This document shows positions 10,355 through 22,198 of a DNA stretch of 64,000 bases, in pieces. Source of the stretch: Sceloporus undulatus (taxonomy: Eukaryota > Chordata > Lepidosauria > Squamata > Phrynosomatidae); contig NC_056526.1 of NCBI RefSeq assembly GCF_019175285.1, positions 125,728,520 through 125,792,519 of the forward strand, in the 5' to 3' direction. Position 1 is the stretch's first letter. Every line of letters begins with the position of its first letter. The notes beneath the pieces were generated by a model. It ran no database searches and was not told where the DNA came from. It was given only the letters and a program-made list of their open reading frames with translations. The translations under genes were made by a program, and so were the position numbers.

Positions 10355-12238
10355 CTGTTAGAAAATAAAAGAAATAAAAGATATACTTTAGACTGAAACA
10401 AGAGTGAGTGATTTCTCTGGTATTTGCATATGCTGATTGGGGCATATTTGTATTGCTAGAAACCAGTTATCAGTTCCTCTCTGACTCATCATAATTTTCA
10501 AGTTTCAAAACATAAGCATAATATATTCTAATTTTGCTGGCTTTAAAAGGCATTGTTTTGTTATCACACAGCAAGGGTATGCAGCTATTGATTATTCCAT
10601 TGGATGTCCAAAATTGTATTATAATAAACATGCAATTTATGGTTTAAAGAAGTTTTTGGAGTACAGTATTGTTTAGTACCTGACTTTCCTGGTTAGTCTT
10701 TTTTTTAGTTTCTCAGTTTAGAGACCTTCTGTGTGTAAGGATACACACCCTATATTCCCCTTTGTTGAACTGCAGTTCCCAGCAGCCTCAGCTCGTACAC
10801 CCAATGGTAAGAAATGTTGGGAATTCAACATTCAACAACATTTAGTGATCACACAATTCCCACCTGTGTGTTGCCCAAAGAGGCTTTGTGAGAAGGTCTG
10901 AGTATGCAAAGTTAAAACAAAAGGCTTTTTATTCCTCTGTTTATAGTTTTTGTGTCAATGGGATAATTGACTTCATAAGAGAATGCTTCCAAACTTGTAA
11001 AGATTATACCTAGGGAGAAGAATATTTGGCAATCAAAAAACCACAGAAGGAATGTTTATTGTCTGGATGTATTTAGTTAGTTGTTCCAGAGGAACTCTGT
11101 GAATGCATTTGCTGCCAACACATGGGGTTTACATGACAGGACAAAAGTAATGACGCCAGCTATTAGGCAACTGATTCGTATCTGTTAGGAACTCTCAGTG
11201 CAGGTTAAATATAGGCAAACTGGCCAACAGCCAGCAGCTTAGATTTACTGAGCTACCTTTTCATTGGCTATGAAGAAATCCTCCCTCTTTTGCTCTAACA
11301 CTCTGCAGCCCTCTTTGTTACCTCTATGAACTGATTTCAAAATTTGGTGTGATGCTACAGGGCTTCATTTGCTTCCATGAGGGGGAGAGAAATCAAACTC
11401 CTTGTTGTTTTCATAGCCACCTGGAGAACAGAACAGTGACTTCTATAGGATACTGTTGACAATCAGCCGGTCTTTAGTTTCAGAGCAGGAATATTAATAA
11501 TAGCAAGTGCTTTGTCAGTACTTGCAACTGCAGTGCAGAAGGTGGGAGAATGAGAAGAATATCTCCTCTGACAGTTTGCTGCAGGGCAAGATAGGATTTC
11601 TCATCTACAGTAGAATGTGCTACCGGGAAATAGCAGTATAAATAAAATGGTCATCATTATGATGGGAGGGATGATGTGTGAAGATAAGTTTGGTTTATCA
11701 CCCTGCCTTTTTGAGGGATGTGATGCATCTTTCCCCATTCTTAATCCCCTTGCCTCTCAATTCCAGGTGCTGGGGAACAAAACCTGGAGGATGCTATTAT
11801 ATTCATTTTTTTTAAGATGCAAGAGGTACCTGCTTAAAAATACCATGGGTACGTTTGGGGCTGCTGGAGAAAGAGAATGTTGCAAATAGATAGGCCTCTG
11901 GTCTGATTTAGCACTGCTCAACATAAGCTTTTGAGAAATCCCAGTCAGTGGTGGGCTCGTTCTGCCAGCATCAGGAATGGAGTGCAAATGTTGTTTTTCG
12001 TCCATGTATCACTGCCTAAGTGGAGCAATTTAGTTTTCAACATTGGAGAAAAAGACAACTGTTTGTATCTATGGGAGAAATGAAAGGGGTTGGACTTAAA
12101 CCTACCTTCTAGATAGGAAATATTTTGGTCTGTGTGTCAAATTCCAACTTGGGAAAGACCTCAGGGCTTCATACTAGGGGAGGAATGGGTAGGGCCAGAT
12201 GTAATTCTTACCAGTTTGGACAGTCTCCCCAGCAATTA

Positions 12239-12446
12239 TAGTGCACCTGTGCCAAACACAGGCTTGCCATCCACGGTTTGAGCTTCCGCAGATGGCAAGC
12301 CCCAGTTTTCTGAATGGGTGCGTGTGCACACGGCTGCGCAAGCAAGAGTGAGCTCCCATTGAGAAAAACAGGACATAAGGTCCCACGTTTTTTACTATCT
12401 GGGTGGGATCCGAAATGGATCCCCCACTGATAACAAGAGTGCACTG
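12239..12446. mobile_element. Mariner-like MITE
   Basis: TA-bounded element with ends 'tagtgcacctgtgcca' and 'taacaagagtgcactg', inverted relative to each other (AGTGCAC / GTGCACT). Its GC-rich interior has 'gcttgccatccacggtttga' and 'tggatcccccactg'. Related sequence near 30110-30240 suggests a family. Confidence 0.6.
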
Positions 12447-15150
12447 TATATTAAATTCAGCACAATTGGCTACATGTCAACTCAGGAGGAACTGCAAGGC
12501 AACAGCTTTCCAAGCTTCAGACTTTAAGCTCAGTTCAATAAGGCAACTTTCTGTACTGCAAACTAGAATTGTGTTCCATGCAACAGTTTCCCAGGATTTG
12601 AATACTGGATGACATAGTTTTGCCTTTCCAAGAAACACACTTGGGGAGAAACACTGAAGGTTCTTCCTAGTGGCTGCTCTCAGACTAAGACATTCCCACC
12701 CAATGCAGGTTATGCTGATCTTTTCCCTATCTTCCTTCTGCTGGAATTCTATTTTCTGTTCAGGCAAGCTTTCAGCAACTGCCTGCCTGCTAAGGATATG
12801 GCTTTTAGTGGATGTGCTGTATTTTTTTCCCATAAGTAATTATTTTATTTAATCATGGTGCTTTCTAAACTGTTTTCACTCAGCTGTGTGTTAATAAGAT
12901 CACTGGTTTTAACAGTAGTATTTTAATAATATATGTGAGCAGCATTGGATCTCAATTTTTGGAGAAGTATAATATATAAATAAACTATAAATAAATACAT
13001 TGCTTTTTCTCTTTCATCACCAATCAAAGATAATAGCAGATTAGGTTTCCTGGTAAATAAAGAAACCCCACAGGTATTCTTCATCCCATTTTCGGTGAAA
13101 TGTGAAGAATACCGTACCTGCCATGAATACCTTCATAGGTGACTTACATGTTATTTAAAAAAATAAAAGAAGAAACAAAAGTTTACTCCTCTTTTGCAGT
13201 GTTTTTGGTCTGGCTTGTCTATGATGTTGGTTATATGCTTTTTATATATATAAATATGACACAGCCTAAGTCTGTGATTACAAGAGCTAGTTAGCTGCCC
13301 TGCACAGTCAAAAGACTGCCCTATCCAGACCACCACATGCTGCATTGAGTGGCTTTGGTACTCCAGAGCCTCAGAGAGAGAGATGCCCTATCTCATATGC
13401 AGCAGAACTGAAATTCAGTAGCAAAACATCCCTATTAAATAGGTAACCCGTGTGTGCACTTGCAAATACCAAGAAATAAGGAGATACAAAACTGACCAAG
13501 TCCTAAACTGGCATTGTAACACTGCCTCTGTGCTGAGAAGTAAAGACCTGTAGACAATGTTCTGAATAACACCTCTCTCTCACGCACATCCCTAATCAGC
13601 ATATCCCTAAGCATGTTTAGCCAGTAATTCTCTTGTCTTCAGCACTACATATTTTCATTTAAGTGTACTAGAGTTTTGGAAACTTCCTGTTTTGGAGTAC
13701 AATTACTAGAATCTCCCAGTCACTATGACCAGTGGCTATGTTGGCTAGATGATACAGTGAGAGATGTATTCCAAAAAAAGTAACCATTTGAAGCCCTAAA
13801 CTGCACACAGGATTGAAGTTTATTCAGTCACATCTGGAAGTATTTCCTATTCAATGGAATGTGGCTTATGCAGGGGTGTAGCCACTTTGAGTAAGATGAA
13901 AAGTCTGTTTAGTCCATCGTTTTATTCACAAAGAAGCTAACTATTATTAGCCCATAGGAATTCCACAAGTAGAACTTATATCTTCCTCTTTTTGTTATTG
14001 AACAATTGATCTGCAGAAACATATTGCCTTTTGATAATATCCATCGTAGCTACCAGCCACTTATGGCCCAGACCTCTTTGAATGCATCTGTTTCCCTTTG
14101 AAAGCTGTCAAAACTGGCAGCTGCCATTGCATCTTGTGGCAATGACTTTCACATTTTAACTATATACTGCATGAGGATGTACCTCTCTTTAGAGGTGACA
14201 GTTTGTGGGATCTTATGGGCTGTAATCTGATTTGACCTCAGATGGATTGTTCCTGCTATCCTTGTTCTCCTACTTCCTTGATTTGCCAGGAGGAAAGTCC
14301 CTGCTATGTCCCAGTAAATCAGATTTTTATCCCTCTTGGCAACCAAGCAATGAAGGGAACTGCATCTTTTCTCTTTATATGCCTACTGCCATTGCTTTCC
14401 CCTGTGCCTATGGCTGCATGTTTAGTTCTTGCATATAACACTCCTCCTCTGAATGCTTCATTGTTTAGTACAAAAGGCGCAGTTAAAAAACAAAACAAAC
14501 AGCAAACACAGAAGAAAAGAGAGGATGGACACTGGCCATTTTCAGGCATTGCACCCATCATTGCTATCATATGGCCAATTCTTTTCCAGATATAGACACC
14601 TTCCTCACTCCGCAATCTTTCATATTATAGGCTACAAATTATTAAAGTGCATTATGATCACATCTGACTATGCAGAGGCTTCCTCTGTGTCATGACTGTA
14701 AAGCTCACACTAGCCAGATTTCTTTCTCTGAGCATATTCAACAGTATGCAGCTATCTCAATAACAGTCTTGCAATAAATGAAAGGCAAACATATTTATGA
14801 TAGCGTAAGTGTTCCCAGACCAAAGTCTGCTTCATCAGATGCATAGATTACTATTTTATGAGGTAATTTAATGACCTGAAGTGCCAAGATAGCTTGTTGG
14901 GACTCTGCACTGAAGCAAGGAAAGTAAGGTTTCTCCCTGTATTGATGGAACTTCAGCCTTGAGGGAAATGCCCTTGCAATTGCTATGTCAGGCAGTGCTT
15001 TACCAAGACATGAGGGTGCCGGGAAAGGTAGAATGTGTCCATGGCTTGCTGAAACTGCAGTGGTTTGCCATTCAGGAAAGCAAGGGCATCCTATGCTAAT
15101 ACTTAAGTACTTATTTATTAAAGTTCTTTTCACCAAGCGTGGCATTCATA

Positions 15151-15735
15151 GGCCCCATTCACTCTCAGAAATAACCTGGTGTTGAAACTGGGTTACTTCC
15201 ATGATTTGCCATGATCGAATTGTGACATATTATCCCTGATTCCGTTCATATTGGCAACGGGATAAAATGCCACAGTCTTGGCTGGGGGTGGGGGAGAGGA
15301 AGTGGAGGCAGATCAGAGGTGACTGGGTGAAAAGAAGAGGAGGAAGGGCAGGAAGATCGGAGGCAGCATGGAGGGAGAGGAAGAGGAGGAAAAACGAGAT
15401 TGGAGGCAGCATGGGAGAGAGGAAGAGGAGCAAGACGAGACTGGAGGTGGTGTGGAGGGGAGGGGAGAGAAGAGGAAGAAGGGCAGGAAGATCAGAGGCA
15501 GTGAGATGTACTGGATGGGATTGACTTTTGAATTCCAATTGGCAGTTCCCGCAAAAAAACCAAATGGTTCTTTTGAAAAGAACCACAAGAAAATCCATTT
15601 TAAAAAAAAACCTCTGGGTAAGGGGAATTTGCACCGCGTCCCCCCAATCCAGGTCAGGAAAACCCAGCTCAAGTGAGAACTACCCCAATTTAAACCGGTT
15701 TGGAGTCCAGTTTAAAATGCAGTGTGAATGGGCCC
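15151..15735. mobile_element. hAT-like non-autonomous element with purine-rich core
   Basis: The ends form a short inverted repeat: GGCCCCATTCAC at 15151 and GTGAATGGGCCC ending at 15735. A similar end, 'gtgtgaatgggcccc', appears at 20852-20870, so this terminus recurs in the genome. Next to the termini lie matching inner segments ('aactgggttac' left, 'aaaccggttt' right). The core (15290-15512) is a purine-rich tandem repeat. The long open frames across it come only from its low complexity. No transposase is encoded. Confidence 0.55.
15290..15512. repeat. Purine-rich minisatellite, 43-47 bp period
   Basis: About four imperfect units beginning 'gaagagga(g/a)' at 15334, 15379, 15422 and 15469, each containing 'gga(g)gca(g)' type blocks. 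The plus strand is almost entirely A and G. It lies inside the transposon-like element at 15151-15735. Confidence 0.75.
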
Positions 15736-15783
15736 ATAGTGGCTAACAAGTATCACATTTAAATATATATTAAAAGACAAAAG

Positions 15784-16235
15784 ACAGACTATGTGGTATA
15801 ATGGTTATTATCTTGGTCTGGGACTTAGGTGTTTAGTGCACAGCTAAAAAATCCGGCTACCTTGCCCGGTTCGAATCCTCTTCCAGGATGCAGCCAGATA
15901 TTATCAGACGCCTCCTGCCTAAATCCCAGCTCTTGACTTTGAAAATCGGCTGTCTGAGAGCGGCTAGGAGCTGGGATTTAGGCAAGTTTTAGGCAGGAAG
16001 CAGCATCGGTGGCAAAATACATCTGATCATATCCGGCTGTATCCCGGAAGAGGATTCAAACTGAGCAAAGTAAGCCAGATTTTTTAGCTGTGCGCTAAAC
16101 TGCTTAGGGTATCCGGGTTCAGGTTGCTGCTCAGCCATACAAACTCACTGTGTGATTTTGGTTCTATTACTTTCTCTTAGCCTGGCCTACCTTACAGGGT
16201 TGTTGTGAAGACAAAATGGGAAAGTAGAGAGGAGT
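15784..16235 (+). mobile_element. tRNA-derived SINE interrupted by a palindromic MITE
   Basis: The left part (15784-15830) has the tRNA-like 'tgtggtataatggttattat', and the right part (16101-16235) resumes with 'tccgggttcaggttgctg', 'cctaccttacagggttgttg' and 'tgaagacaaaatgg'. The two halves read as one SINE if 15831-16100 is removed. Confidence 0.6.
15831..16100. mobile_element. Palindromic MITE with ~75-bp terminal inverted repeats
   Basis: The left arm starts GTTTAGTGCACAGCTAAAAA and the right arm ends as its near-inverse, TTTTTAGCTGTGCGCTAAAC. Pairing continues through 'ttcgaatcctcttcc' and 'cagccagatat'. The inner arms pair again ('gcctaaatcccagctc' with 'gagctgggatttaggc'), so almost the whole 270 bp can fold into one hairpin. 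CTTAGG occurs on both flanks and may be the remains of a target duplication, which would fit a hAT-type origin. Confidence 0.8.
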
Positions 16236-18954
16236 GGGGCAGCCATTAATACCATCTTAGATAATTAGAGGAAAGGCAGGATATATATGTAGAAAACAAA
16301 CAAGCCAGTTAAAAAGACATAAACAGAAGAATGAACAGCACATAAATGTCACTTCAGCATCAACTGATGTTTGAATAAACATATCTTGTTTACTTACTAT
16401 ATTTAATTTTACTGAATTTATTTACCTTATCTTATTATTATTTTTGTCTGAATTAAAACTAACTTTAAAATCTTATCAAATAAGGTAAGTTTTCCAGCAA
16501 GCAGCTCAGTGGCCACAAAGTACTTTTGTGCTATGACAGCTGAAACCAGCCTACTGAATTAATGCTTTTCTTTGCTAGATCCTGTAATTTGGTTTTCCCT
16601 AATTAGAGTCCTGTGCAACTTAAATGGAAACAGTGACAGAGATGTGCCTAACTCAAAGCTGTTATAAATAATTTCCCCTGCAAAGCTTGTCTGGCAGCAT
16701 TTGAAATCAGGCCACGAACCATCTCCGTGTTGGGTGTATTAAACTGAACTGTAATCCAGTTAAAGTACCTAATCCTATACTTAATATCCACTGCAGTTCA
16801 GGATGTGTGGTAGTTCTATTTCTGCTTGTAGACAGGGAATAGTTATTTAAGTTTCTCTCTGACACACAATATGGTCACTTCCTTCTCTGACTTGTGACAA
16901 GAGCACATTTATGAGTTTCTAAGATGTGCAGGATATTAAGGAGATCTGATATTAAGAATATTTCCTATTCACAGTTCCTGTTGCAGACAGTACTGTATAG
17001 TTTCGATCTTGACTCTTGGCATACTTAGCCTAATGTTTAATCCAGCTCTGAACAGGCATCTTTTCAGCCCAGAGTAATCAGGTGATATTCAACACACATA
17101 CAAAGTCCAACTGAGGTTGCAATCCTGTATACAGTACATTTAAATTGGAAAGAACTCCCAGTGAACACTGACTGATTCCTGTGTAAATACATAGAGGATT
17201 GGGAAGAGTTTGGAAAAAATTACTTTTGGTTTACAGTTCCCAGCATGGCCACTATTCTGGGAGATGTAGTACAAAATGTCATTTTAAAAAAGTGCTGGCA
17301 TGGGGCTGTAGTAATTTTAAATTTCCTTTTGTATCTGTCAAAATCACATGTGGCTTGGATCCTGAACTGTTTCTCCCTTAATTTAAAAGAGCATGGGATT
17401 TTGGTCAGTTTCTTCATCTGCCCTTCAGTTTCTTTCTCCACTTTTATTTAATAGTTCTCCACACCCAGAAGCACATTTTCATTGGTCTCAAGAGAACTGT
17501 AGAGGGGAGAGAGGAAGGCTTCATCCCATAGCTATGAAGTGTGTTAGTTTTGTGGAAGGAAGATTAGATGTTAACTATGTTTGGTAATAAACTACTGGTA
17601 ATAAACTAAACAACAAGTGCTGGAATAATACATTTATCATAACTATTCCGCGACTCTTAAAATGTGACTCAGCGGGGGGTATATTCAGTGGTGAGTCACC
17701 AGAAACTAATGTGACTTTTCAAAAGTCTCCTGCAACAACAAACAACTTTCCTTCTGAAGTCAGTGGAAGGTTTGACTTCACTGGAACAGGATTTACACAC
17801 AGGTTCACTTCCTCCTTTTTATCACATTAATGATAATGTGCTGAAACAAACTGATGAGTGCTGAAACAGACTGTACTTTCACACAGGCAATTTGGCTTGG
17901 GACTGATGGCAAGACCCTTGCAGTCATTTGTTGACAGGGTCTGTTAGGTAATGGACAGGTCTGGGCAGCTTCCCTGCAGAAATCCAGAACAAATAAAATA
18001 CGACACAGATGAGGAATAAAGCTAACTCAGATTGGCATCTCTTGCCAAGTGCATTTAGATTGCTCAAAAATGGTAAAAGGCAAATTATTTCAAAAGGAAC
18101 ATGCATATTTCTATAGTGGTTGTTGCATAACTATATAGCTCAGCTGTATTTTGTTAGCACGAAAATCTAGCATTTTTTGACAAATGTTTCTGGCAGCTGC
18201 TGTCATAGTTCCCTGAGATATGCCATGGATGTAGCTTAAATGCAGTCATTTATGTATTTCCCTTGTTTATAATTGTCTGAGTAGTCCACATGGGTCCCTA
18301 TGATGTTGTTGAAAACATGCGGAGTCTCTCGGAAGAAGGGGTGAAAAACCATACCTATTAAAAGTATTAACTCATTCCTATCTTATCCTTTGAAGACTAT
18401 GTCTGATCTGGCTGAGGGCAAAAGACATGAGGGTGATAGACCTCTGTATCACAACTGGGTTACTGACAATGGTCTTCAGAGCTGTGGCGGGGATGTTATA
18501 AGGCACAACAGCATGATAGGGTAGGAAAGAAATCCACAGGCCCTTTCCCACCTGCATTTCCAAGCACTCAATTGTTTTCCCATGGCAGTTTCCCTTGCAG
18601 TGCAGTGAAACAGACTGGGGGAGGCAGTTCTAAGCATGATGACCGAAGATGATTGAAGTTGTGGTTCATGATGGAAGGATGCAAAAGTCTGGCAGAGCAC
18701 AAAGATTCAGGACTCCTGTTCATGCCATTGTTTAAAATCAACCCTCTTTGCTTTACAAGGAATTGACACAACCTGCATTCTGAGAAATACAATAGATTCC
18801 CACTGCTGCAATTGGGTACTGGTAAATAGACTGAGGAAATGGTAATTTGTAAACTATATACTTTGAGGCTGCATAAACGGTACCCATAAAATTATCAGTA
18901 AACCTATTCACTGTGCAGTAAAGAGAACCAAAGATTCAGACATGCAGCAAAATG

Positions 18955-19190
18955 CAGCTTACTTGCTAATTAGCTTACTTGCTGTTCACCGCTATGATCC
19001 TTGGAATAGTAGTATATAAATAAAAAACAAAAAAAATGTACATTTCAAAAGAGTACAAATTGATTTAAAACAGGAGCTCTGGTGGCACAGTGGTGACATG
19101 CCAGTACTGCAGCCACAAGGTTGTGAGTTCGATTCCAGCCAGGGCCTTCAGGGTTGACTCAGCCTGGCATCCTTCTGAGGTTGCTTCCAG
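18955..19190 (+). mobile_element. tRNA-type SINE, tail piece followed by a second head piece
   Basis: 18955-19040 is the 3' part of the family ('tgctaattagcttacttgct', 'gctatgatccttggaatag', then a TATAAATAAAA-rich tail). 19073-19185 is the 5' part of another copy ('gagctctggtggcacagtgg', B-box-like 'gttgtgagttcgattccagc', 'gcctggcatccttctgagg'). Full copies elsewhere have the opposite order, so these are two truncated insertions side by side. Confidence 0.75.
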
Positions 19191-19409
19191 ACTGCATTCA
19201 AAGTAAAGTTCCACAAATTCAGTGCAACTTTTCAGGAACTAAGTATGTCCTAATGCTGGTAGAGTAGAGAGTGAGTTTGTGTTAGCAGTGTGTTAAGCTG
19301 AGAGGCTGTGACCTGGATATAGGTATTTTGTCTTAGCACAATTAAGTTTAGAGTCAAAATCATAGAAAAATATTTCAGGAACAAGAAAAGTGAAAAAGAA
19401 AAAACCAAC

Positions 19410-19597
19410 CTGTTAAACCACCATCCAGCTCTATCTTCTTGTGCACAGTTATTTTCATAGTTGTCATTATCCCTGTCTTTTGTACTGAATTTCATCCCTT
19501 GGTGATTTGCCCACCATTTGACTTCAGGGTGAAACCCCCCAGTGAGGGAGTCACCAGCTGTTCCAGAGTATTGTCCACAACTCATTGTGTAGGAACT
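19410..19597 (-). CDS. FGL1: FGL1, penultimate coding exon
   Basis: A 188-base exon encoding 62 residues plus two bases of a split Arg codon. It starts SSYTMSCGQYSGTAGDSL and continues with FHPEVKWWANHQGMKFSTKD, then RDNDNYENNCAQEDRAGWWFN. This aligns with the mammalian FGL1 segment that includes EYSGTAGDS and the Asp-rich calcium-binding region (DRDxDNYExNCA) of fibrinogen C-terminal domains. The acceptor is 'cactag' just above 19597 and the donor (minus strand) is AG|gttggt below 19410. Phase 0 in and phase 2 out match both neighbours. A later acceptor (before 19580) would break the frame and was set aside. Confidence 0.93.
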
Positions 19598-20157
19598 CTA
19601 GTGAGATGTTTTAGAAGGCGTAAGACATAAGAGAGTCATATAAACAACACATAACACAAAATGTTACAGTATTTTACTGTACAGATCAAATTTCCAATAT
19701 GGAGTACTACAAGTGCTCTTTACACTACCAAATGACCAGTTGCAAAGGCTTTTGGGTGGAGTTTGGGAATGATCCAACATTTGGCCAAAAGGGTGGTGCA
19801 AATGCCAAAAATAGAGTAATTCTTTCAAGGCTGTAGTGTGTCCATCACTTGATCAAATGTTTATCTTATATTTATCTTTTTTTTTTTAAAAAAAATTGAC
19901 TCATCTGTTCAAATGCAGGTTATCCCACTGTATTCTCAGAATAACCCCATGAGGTAGGTTAGACTAAGAAATAATGATTTCCTGAAGTTCATCAAAATGG
20001 AGATTTGATCTGAGGATTTCCTAGTCCAAATCTAACATCCTATTCACTAAACACCTCACCCCTCAATATAATAGGTAATCATGGTACATTTTCCCACCCA
20101 TAGTATTAGAATCCTAACTTCCCATAGGAACGTTAAATTTTTTAAAAAAATTATTAC

Positions 20158-20246
20158 CTGTTCGTCTGCAACCCGAAAATTTTCATATTGTGCAAAGCGT
20201 TGTTCATCCGAAAAGTCAGAAAGATCAATTTTTAAGGTATAATTCC
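20158..20246 (-). CDS. FGL1: FGL1 exon, middle of fibrinogen domain
   Basis: An 89-base exon encoding NYTLKIDLSDFSDEQRFAQY and then ENFRVADEQ, the counterpart of human DYTLKIDLADFEKNSRYAQYKNFKVGDEK. Its first two bases complete the Gly codon (G|GG) begun in the exon ending at 23639. The acceptor is 'aatttag' and the donor CAG|gtaata. It ends in phase 0, as the next exon requires. Confidence 0.95.
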
Positions 20247-20649
20247 CTAAATTAATAACAACAATACTGAGGGTAAATCATCAAAAGAAAACAAAAGGTT
20301 ACTTTTTATTCTATTATCCATAAACTGTACTGAGAGATGTGGCTGAACTATGATCTTTAATTATTTGATCAAAAGATGGTGTTTCACATAAATGTGTAAT
20401 ATGTTGAAGTGCTGGACCGACTGCATCTTGGCGTTTTACTATGGAATTGTCTTTATTCTTTATTTAGTTGAAATGATTTAACTATATTTAAAGTATAAAA
20501 ATATTCATACATAGATTTTATCACTATAATAAGAGATAAAGCTTTCTATCATCCAATGATTCAGTAATTGTATTTGATTATCACAGCAAGCCAGAATTCT
20601 GCTGGCATCTGGCTTATTAGGGACAATTCAGTATGCTGTATCCTGAAGC

Positions 20650-20870
20650 TCATGCACACCGCAGAGTTCTAGCACTATTAGTCCACTTTAAACTTTCACG
20701 GTCCTATATAATCCTGGTGTTTGTAATTTGGTGAATAATGGAGCACTCTGGCTGACAATTCTAAATGCTCTTCCCTAAATTGAAAGTCATAGCATTGTAT
20801 AGGATGGAACCATGGCAGTTAAAGTAGAATAACAGCAATATAATTGTGTAGTGTGAATGGGCCCCATGTG
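20650..20870. mobile_element. hAT-like MITE, degraded
   Basis: Shares 'tagtccactttaa' and the inverse arm 'accatggcagttaaagt' with the family at 1788-1997 and 31142-31361. The right end reads 'gtgtagtgtgaatgggcccc'. Confidence 0.6.
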
Positions 20871-20892
20871 TTGCATCACTCCCTCTTACAGT

Positions 20893-21088
20893 TTGTTGTT
20901 ATTGTGTGCCTTCAAGTCATTTCTGACTTATGGTGATCTTATAGCATTCCTATAATGGGGTTTTCTTGGGCTGAGAGTGTATGACTTGCCCAAGGTCACC
21001 CATGGGTTTCCACAGCCAAGCAGGGAATAGAACCCTGATCTCCAGAGTCATCGTCTTAACATTCAAACCACTACACCATGCTGGCTGT
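20893..21088 (-). mobile_element. MIR/CORE-type SINE
   Basis: Minus-strand copy. The tail is at 20893 ('ttattgtgtgccttcaagtc' in plus reading), the core has 'tgacttgcccaaggtcaccc', and the tRNA-like head with A-box 'tggtgtagtggtttgaatgt' (minus reading) ends near 21088. One of the better preserved copies. Confidence 0.8.
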
Positions 21089-21941
21089 CCTTCTTAGCAG
21101 TGAGTAAACAAATCATAGACACTGTTGGTTCATTATTTATTTAGTGCAGTAAAGAGAAACATACTGGAGAAACCTGGCTTGTTGTAGGATGGTTTTTTCC
21201 CCCTTTACTTTTCTGGGAAGAGAAAAGCCAAAGAGCTGGCTCTTATTTAGTTCAACTGCTATGATAACATATGATCCGGCACGTTCAAGAAGTTTCAGGG
21301 TTCATACATGCATTTCACACCCAAATCTCATTTCCAGTTTTGGCCAAAAAGTCCCCTCAGGCCTAAAACTGCTTGGGGTCACAGTTAAATATTCCCCATA
21401 TATATGGGGCTTCTGGGATCTGTAAAAGGGGCTTGGGAGGTGCAAATGACTTGCACTTTGGCTGTGTCTGCACTAAAGGAATCTGATCCATAGTTTGCTT
21501 AGCTGCTCCTACCACCAGTGATTCCCAGAGAACACTATCTAATTGTGACATCTATTGATCATTTGGGTATCTTTCAGGGGCAATTCCACTGGCTATGCTA
21601 CTGGGTTATGCCAATATATTTCTAAGCAATAGTACAACTTCAACATCTGCTCAGCCTGCTTATTTGTAGGCAAAAAAAATAAAATAAAATCTGTATATAA
21701 TGGCTCCAGCCTTGTATGGGATTCCTGAACTAATGAAAACAAAACTAAAACCATGCAGACTGGGGGCAGAGTTACAAGGAAATAATTCTGACATGGTTAC
21801 TGCTGTTACCATGTGATGGCTGTGTTGTTTCACAGTTGCAAACATTCTCATACAATACTTATAAGCATCTGCTATCAAGCAGGTACTAGTAACCAGAGGA
21901 TGAAAGGATGACCTTATCATGATATGAATCAACTGTTACTA

Positions 21942-22198
21942 GGTCTTCTAAACCACAGCCCCAAAAGCTGCAGGCAGACAACAGTTTCTGAGTGAAGCTT
22001 TGCTTCTAAATCTCTCTGTATGCATTCCTTTTCAGTTCTGTCATCTCTGAAAAATTCTCTCTTCTCAGGGGAGAAAGTGATGTAAGGGTATACTTCACAC
22101 AAAGTAAATCCTCTTTCAAACTTCAGCTCTTTAACAGCCTGGCCCATGACATTTCGGTGACCTCCAGCAGCATCAATACATATACACTGTTGTACCAA
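21942..22198 (-). other. Unassigned open frame inside an FGL1 intron
   Basis: On the minus strand an open frame of about 85 codons contains a charged, protein-like stretch: IDAAGGHRNVMGQAVKELKF, then ERGFTLCEVYPYITFSPEKR, then EFFRDDRTEKECIQRDLEAK. I do not recognise a family. The sequence just upstream ('ggtacaacag') could serve as an acceptor and TGTGAA|gtatac inside could serve as a donor, but adding it to FGL1 would insert residues absent from all fibrinogen domains. It may be a decayed retrocopy, an exon of something else, or chance. Confidence 0.3.

Larger units (their letters stand above)
10355..19409 (-). other. FGL1: FGL1 last intron (about 9 kb)
   Basis: Largest FGL1 intron in the window. 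No exon-like conserved peptide was seen inside it. Nameable contents are a mariner-like MITE (12239-12446), a hAT-like element with a purine-rich core (15151-15735), a palindromic MITE inserted into a SINE (15831-16100) and a split tRNA-type SINE (18955-19190). Fragments of a common repeat reading like 'tgcagttcccagcagcctca' occur near 10775, 13690 and 17235. The rest, including 10860-12200, 12450-15120 and 16300-18900, shows nothing I can assign. Confidence 0.7.

Noticed and set aside
15230-15676. Several overlapping open frames of 100-134 codons
   Set aside because: They cross the polypurine tandem repeat; the peptides are Glu/Arg/Gly-rich or Leu/Pro/Ser-rich low complexity.
19410-19580. 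Alternative, shorter FGL1 exon starting after 'acaatgag'
   Set aside because: It would give a phase that does not fit the exon ending at 20158; the acceptor at 19598-19599 restores the frame and the expected residues.
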